DNA of 15,872 bases from Syntrophaceae bacterium UBA6112 (GTDB lineage Bacteria > Desulfobacterota > Syntrophia > Syntrophales > UBA5619), in assembly GCA_002423465.1 (NCBI GenBank), contig DIWG01000021.1, positions 1,227 through 17,098 on the forward strand. Direction: 5' to 3'. Shown here piece after piece: positions 13,193 to 15,872 of the stretch (within the stretch, counting starts at the first letter, position 1; each line of letters begins with the position of its first letter). The translations under genes were made by a program, and so were the position numbers. The notes below the pieces were generated by a model. It was not told the DNA's origin, searched no databases, and was given only the letters and a program-made list of their open reading frames with translations.

Positions 13193-13222
13193 TTGCAGAC
13201 TGAGCCGGTGAAAAGGCGTTGA

Positions 13223-15838
13223 ATGGATTCAAAAATGGTGACCAGCGGTTTGAAGGCGCTGGATCAGGTGGTTCAGGGGCTCCGTCTGGGCGACAACGTC
13301 GTCTGGCAGGTGGACCGCCTCGATGATTACCGGCACTTCGCGGAGCCCTTCGCCCGGCAGGCGATCCGGGACGGGCGGCGGACGATCTACTTCCGTTTTG
13401 CCCCCCATGATCCGATCCTCCCCCCGATCGACGGGCTCGAAACGATTACGGTCAATCCCCATGCCGGATTCGACGCCTTCAGCGGCATCCTCCACCAGAT
13501 CATCGAGGCGGAAGGAAGGGAGGTCTTCTACGTCTTTGACAGTCTCTCGGCGCTTGTCGTCGAGTGGGCGACAGATGAACTCCTCGCCAACTTCTTCCAG
13601 GTGACCTGTCCTTTCCTCTTCGAACTCGACACGGTCGCCTACTTCGCCCTCTCGCGCGGCCGGCACAGGCATGGCGCCGTCGCCCGGATCCGGGACACGA
13701 CGCAGCTCCTGCTGGATGTCTACCAGGTGAAGGGGGAGATGTACCTCCAGCCGCTCAAGGTCTGGGACCGCTACTCCCCGCAGATGTTCCTCCCCCACGT
13801 GATGTCCGATACGGTCTGGACGCCGGTGTTCGGGAGCGGAGAGGCCGCGGCGTTGTCGGCATCGGCGGGCCGGAAGCCGCTCCATGTCCGGGGAAAATCG
13901 CTCGCCCCCTGGGAGAGCGTCTACCGGCGCCTCATGCAGTATCACGAGGCGGGTCCGGCGCTCGACGAAAAAACGCCGGAGATCGCCGCCCTGAAGCAGG
14001 AGCTCTCCCGGATGATGATCGGGACCCACCCGGAGTTCAACCGTCTCGTCGACGCCTACGTCACCCTCGACGACCTCTTTGCCATCCGGGACCGCCTCAT
14101 CGGTTCGGGGCGGATCGGCGGCAAGGCGGCGGGGATGCTGATCGCCCGGCGCATCCTCCAGGCGGAGCCGGGGGAGATCGATTTTACGGAGGTCCTCGAG
14201 CCGCACGACTCCTTCTACATCGGTTCGGACGTCTTTTTCACCTTCCTGGTGAACAACGACCTCTTCCGCCTGCGCCTCCAGCTCTCCCGGGCCACGCACA
14301 TCTCCCACGAGGAGTTCGCGGAGGTGGAGAAGCGTTTCCTGGCCGGGTCGTTCTCGCCGGAGATTCTGGAGCAGTTCCGGGACATGCTCGCCTACTTCGG
14401 CCAGGCGCCGATCATTGCCCGCTCCAGCAGCCTGTTGGAGGACAGTTTCGGGAACGCCTTCGCTGGGAAGTACCACAGCGAGTACTGCGCGAATCAGGGG
14501 ACGCCGGAGGAGCGGCTGGAGGCGTTTCTGCGCGCCGTAAAGCTTGTCTACGCAAGCGCCCTGAACCCGGACGCGCTGACCTACCGCCGCGCCCGGGGTC
14601 TGGGGGAGAGCGACGAACAGATGGCGATCCTGGTTCAGCGCGTCTCCGGAACGCCCTATAAGCGGTACTTCTTCCCCAGCCTCGCCGGTGTCGCCTTTTC
14701 CCGGAACCTCTACGCCTGGACCGACCGGATCGATCCGGCTCAGGGGATGATCCGCCTGGTCTTCGGCCTGGGGACGCGGGCGGTGAACCGTGTCGGGAAC
14801 GACTATCCCCGGATGATCGCCGTGAGCCACCCCCGGCTTCGCCCTGAAATCGGCGCCCGGATCGCCAAGTATTCCCAGTGGGAAGTGGACCTCATCGACC
14901 TCGAACGGAACGAAATCGCAACCCGGTCGTTGTCGGAGGTTCTGGAGGGACGGGACTATCCCAACCTCGACCTCTTCGTTTCGCTGATGCGGGACGGTTA
15001 CCCGACGGATCCCTGGACAAGCCGCCTCGAGGCGACGACGGAGGCAATGATCCTGACCTTCAACCACCTCCTGGCAAGGACCGGGTTCGTCCGGCTGATC
15101 GGGGAGATGCTCCGGCGTCTGGAGAAGGCCTACGGCGGACCGCTCGATACGGAATTTACCGCTACGGTGGACGCCGAGGGCCGGGTTCGGATCAACCTTC
15201 TCCAGTGCCGGCCGATGCGCCTGCCCGGAGCGACGGGACCGGTGGCGATTCCCGAAAACATTCCGCGGGAGCGGATCCTCTTCCGGTCGAACCGGACGAT
15301 CAGCGGCGGCCGTACGTCGCCCATCCGCTATCTTCTCTATATTGATCCGCTGTGGTATGGGACCATCGGCTCCCCGGAGGTGAAGAAATCGCTCGGCCGG
15401 ATCGTCGGGCGGATCAATGAACATCCCGAAGTGGCCCGGGGGCGGATCATGATGATGGGGCCGGGGAGATGGGGGAGCAGCAACATCGACCTCGGCGTGA
15501 ACGTGACCTACGCCGACATCAACAACACGGCGGTGCTCGTGGAGATGGCACGGGAGGAGGCGGGGCAGGTGCCTGAAGTCTCCTACGGGACCCACTTTTT
15601 CCTGGATCTCGTCGAGGCGCAGATCATCTATCTGCCCCTCTATCCCGGCGACCCGGAGGCGGAGTTCAACCGGACGGTGTTTGATGAGTTTCCGAACGTT
15701 CTGGAGAATCTCCTGCCCGATGCGGGACGTTTCCGGGAACTCATCCGCGTCTTCGACCTGCCGGCGGCGACGGGCGGGCTGTACGCCAGGGTGGTGGCCG
15801 ATCCCCAGAGCCAGCGTGCCGTCTGTTATCTGGAGTGA
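13223..15838 (+). CDS. KaiC/RecA-like domain fused to an orphan PPDK-type ATP-grasp domain
   Basis: This 871-residue protein has three parts. Residues 1 to about 200 look like a KaiC/RecA fold: GLKALDQVVQGLRLGD opens it and VFYVFDSLSAL (Asp106) is a Walker-B-like strand. The P-loop position (about 29-37) reads QVDRLDDYR, so ATP binding there is probably lost. Residues about 280-665 match the ATP-grasp half of PEP synthase/PPDK: GGKAAG (299-304), RSSSLLED (400-407), FAGKY (413-417) and a LLQCRPM end (659-665). The phosphohistidine swivel domain (TSHxA) and PEP/pyruvate TIM barrel are absent. In their place is an unassigned C-terminal domain (about 680-871, with MMMGPGRWGSSNIDLGVNVTY). ATG 13223 has AAAAGG six bases upstream. 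Function unknown; possibly a kinase or phosphotransfer partner of a separate His-domain protein. Its relation to T2SS is only positional. Confidence 0.8.
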   Translation: MDSKMVTSGLKALDQVVQGLRLGDNVVWQVDRLDDYRHFAEPFARQAIRDGRRTIYFRFAPHDPILPPIDGLETITVNPHAGFDAFSGILHQIIEAEGREVFYVFDSLSALVVEWATDELLANFFQVTCPFLFELDTVAYFALSRGRHRHGAVARIRDTTQLLLDVYQVKGEMYLQPLKVWDRYSPQMFLPHVMSDTVWTPVFGSGEAAALSASAGRKPLHVRGKSLAPWESVYRRLMQYHEAGPALDEKTPEIAALKQELSRMMIGTHPEFNRLVDAYVTLDDLFAIRDRLIGSGRIGGKAAGMLIARRILQAEPGEIDFTEVLEPHDSFYIGSDVFFTFLVNNDLFRLRLQLSRATHISHEEFAEVEKRFLAGSFSPEILEQFRDMLAYFGQAPIIARSSSLLEDSFGNAFAGKYHSEYCANQGTPEERLEAFLRAVKLVYASALNPDALTYRRARGLGESDEQMAILVQRVSGTPYKRYFFPSLAGVAFSRNLYAWTDRIDPAQGMIRLVFGLGTRAVNRVGNDYPRMIAVSHPRLRPEIGARIAKYSQWEVDLIDLERNEIATRSLSEVLEGRDYPNLDLFVSLMRDGYPTDPWTSRLEATTEAMILTFNHLLARTGFVRLIGEMLRRLEKAYGGPLDTEFTATVDAEGRVRINLLQCRPMRLPGATGPVAIPENIPRERILFRSNRTISGGRTSPIRYLLYIDPLWYGTIGSPEVKKSLGRIVGRINEHPEVARGRIMMMGPGRWGSSNIDLGVNVTYADINNTAVLVEMAREEAGQVPEVSYGTHFFLDLVEAQIIYLPLYPGDPEAEFNRTVFDEFPNVLENLLPDAGRFRELIRVFDLPAATGGLYARVVADPQSQRAVCYLE

Positions 15839-15850
15839 CGGAAAATAGGA

Positions 15851-15872
15851 AAATAGGGACAGATACCTATTT
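15851..15872. repeat. AAATAGG/CCTATTT palindrome at the window end
   Basis: AAATAGG (15851-15857) and CCTATTT (15866-15872) are perfect 7-bp inverted arms around GACAGATA. It begins 12 nt after the stop of the preceding gene, after a duplicated GAAAATAG, and runs to the window edge, so more copies may follow. TAGGGACAGAT (15854-15864) is shared exactly with 6183-6193. From memory, very similar palindromes are abundant in Desulfobacterota genomes and linked to REP-associated Y1 transposases; this was not verified. Confidence 0.65.

Noticed and set aside
13229..15595. Long minus-strand open frame of about 788 codons opposite the KaiC/ATP-grasp gene
   Set aside because: It lies antisense to a gene with clear motifs, and its translation is Arg/Pro/Asp-rich without domains. 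This is a GC-rich codon-bias shadow.

Overview
This 15.9-kb window is one dense, entirely plus-strand block: most of a type II secretion system (T2SS, general secretory pathway) operon followed by one large ATP-grasp protein gene. The GC-rich DNA, the gene order gspG-H-I-J-K-L-M-N-C, an ExeA/GspA-type ATPase, a GspB-like TPR protein, then gspD-E, and the large orphan 'PEP/pyruvate-binding' protein suggest a Desulfobacterota (former Deltaproteobacteria) genome, perhaps near Syntrophales or Geobacter-like lineages. That placement is inference from gene content only.

Layout. Positions 41-3277 encode the five pseudopilins: major GspG and minor GspH, I, J and K, each with a prepilin-type N-terminus. 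Positions 3277-7156 encode the inner-membrane assembly platform: GspL, GspM, GspN and GspC. Positions 7198-8947 encode an ExeA/GspA-type AAA+ ATPase and a protein with a GspB-like N-terminus carrying TPRs; by analogy to ExeAB these would help build the secretin in the outer membrane. Positions 8947-13061 encode the secretin GspD and the secretion ATPase GspE. gspF and the prepilin peptidase (gspO) are not in the window; gspF may lie just upstream. Positions 13223-15838 encode an 871-residue protein with a degenerate KaiC/RecA-like N-domain, a PPDK/PEP-synthase-type ATP-grasp domain and an unassigned C-terminal domain. It has no phosphohistidine or PEP-binding TIM-barrel domain.

How they work together. 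GspE would power GspL/M/F, which drive GspG polymerisation under a GspI-J-K-H tip. GspC connects this platform to the GspD secretin, through which folded periplasmic proteins leave the cell. Start and stop codons overlap at many junctions (G/H, I/J, J/K, K/L, L/M, B/D, D/E), so translation is probably coupled.

The most unusual feature is structural. Several junctions carry palindromic, REP-like DNA directly after the preceding stop codon: H/I, J/K, N/C, C/A, A/B, B/D, D/E, and after gspE. At N/C a 46-nt element with 14-bp perfect inverted arms sits right behind an apparently orphaned Shine-Dalgarno. Parts of it recur in the H/I insert. Palindromes with AAATAGG/CCTATTT arms lie at C/A and at the window end. 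These inserts appear to be read through as odd N-terminal extensions of GspI, GspK, GspD and GspE. No RNA gene, CRISPR array, complete transposase gene or clear Rho-independent terminator was seen.
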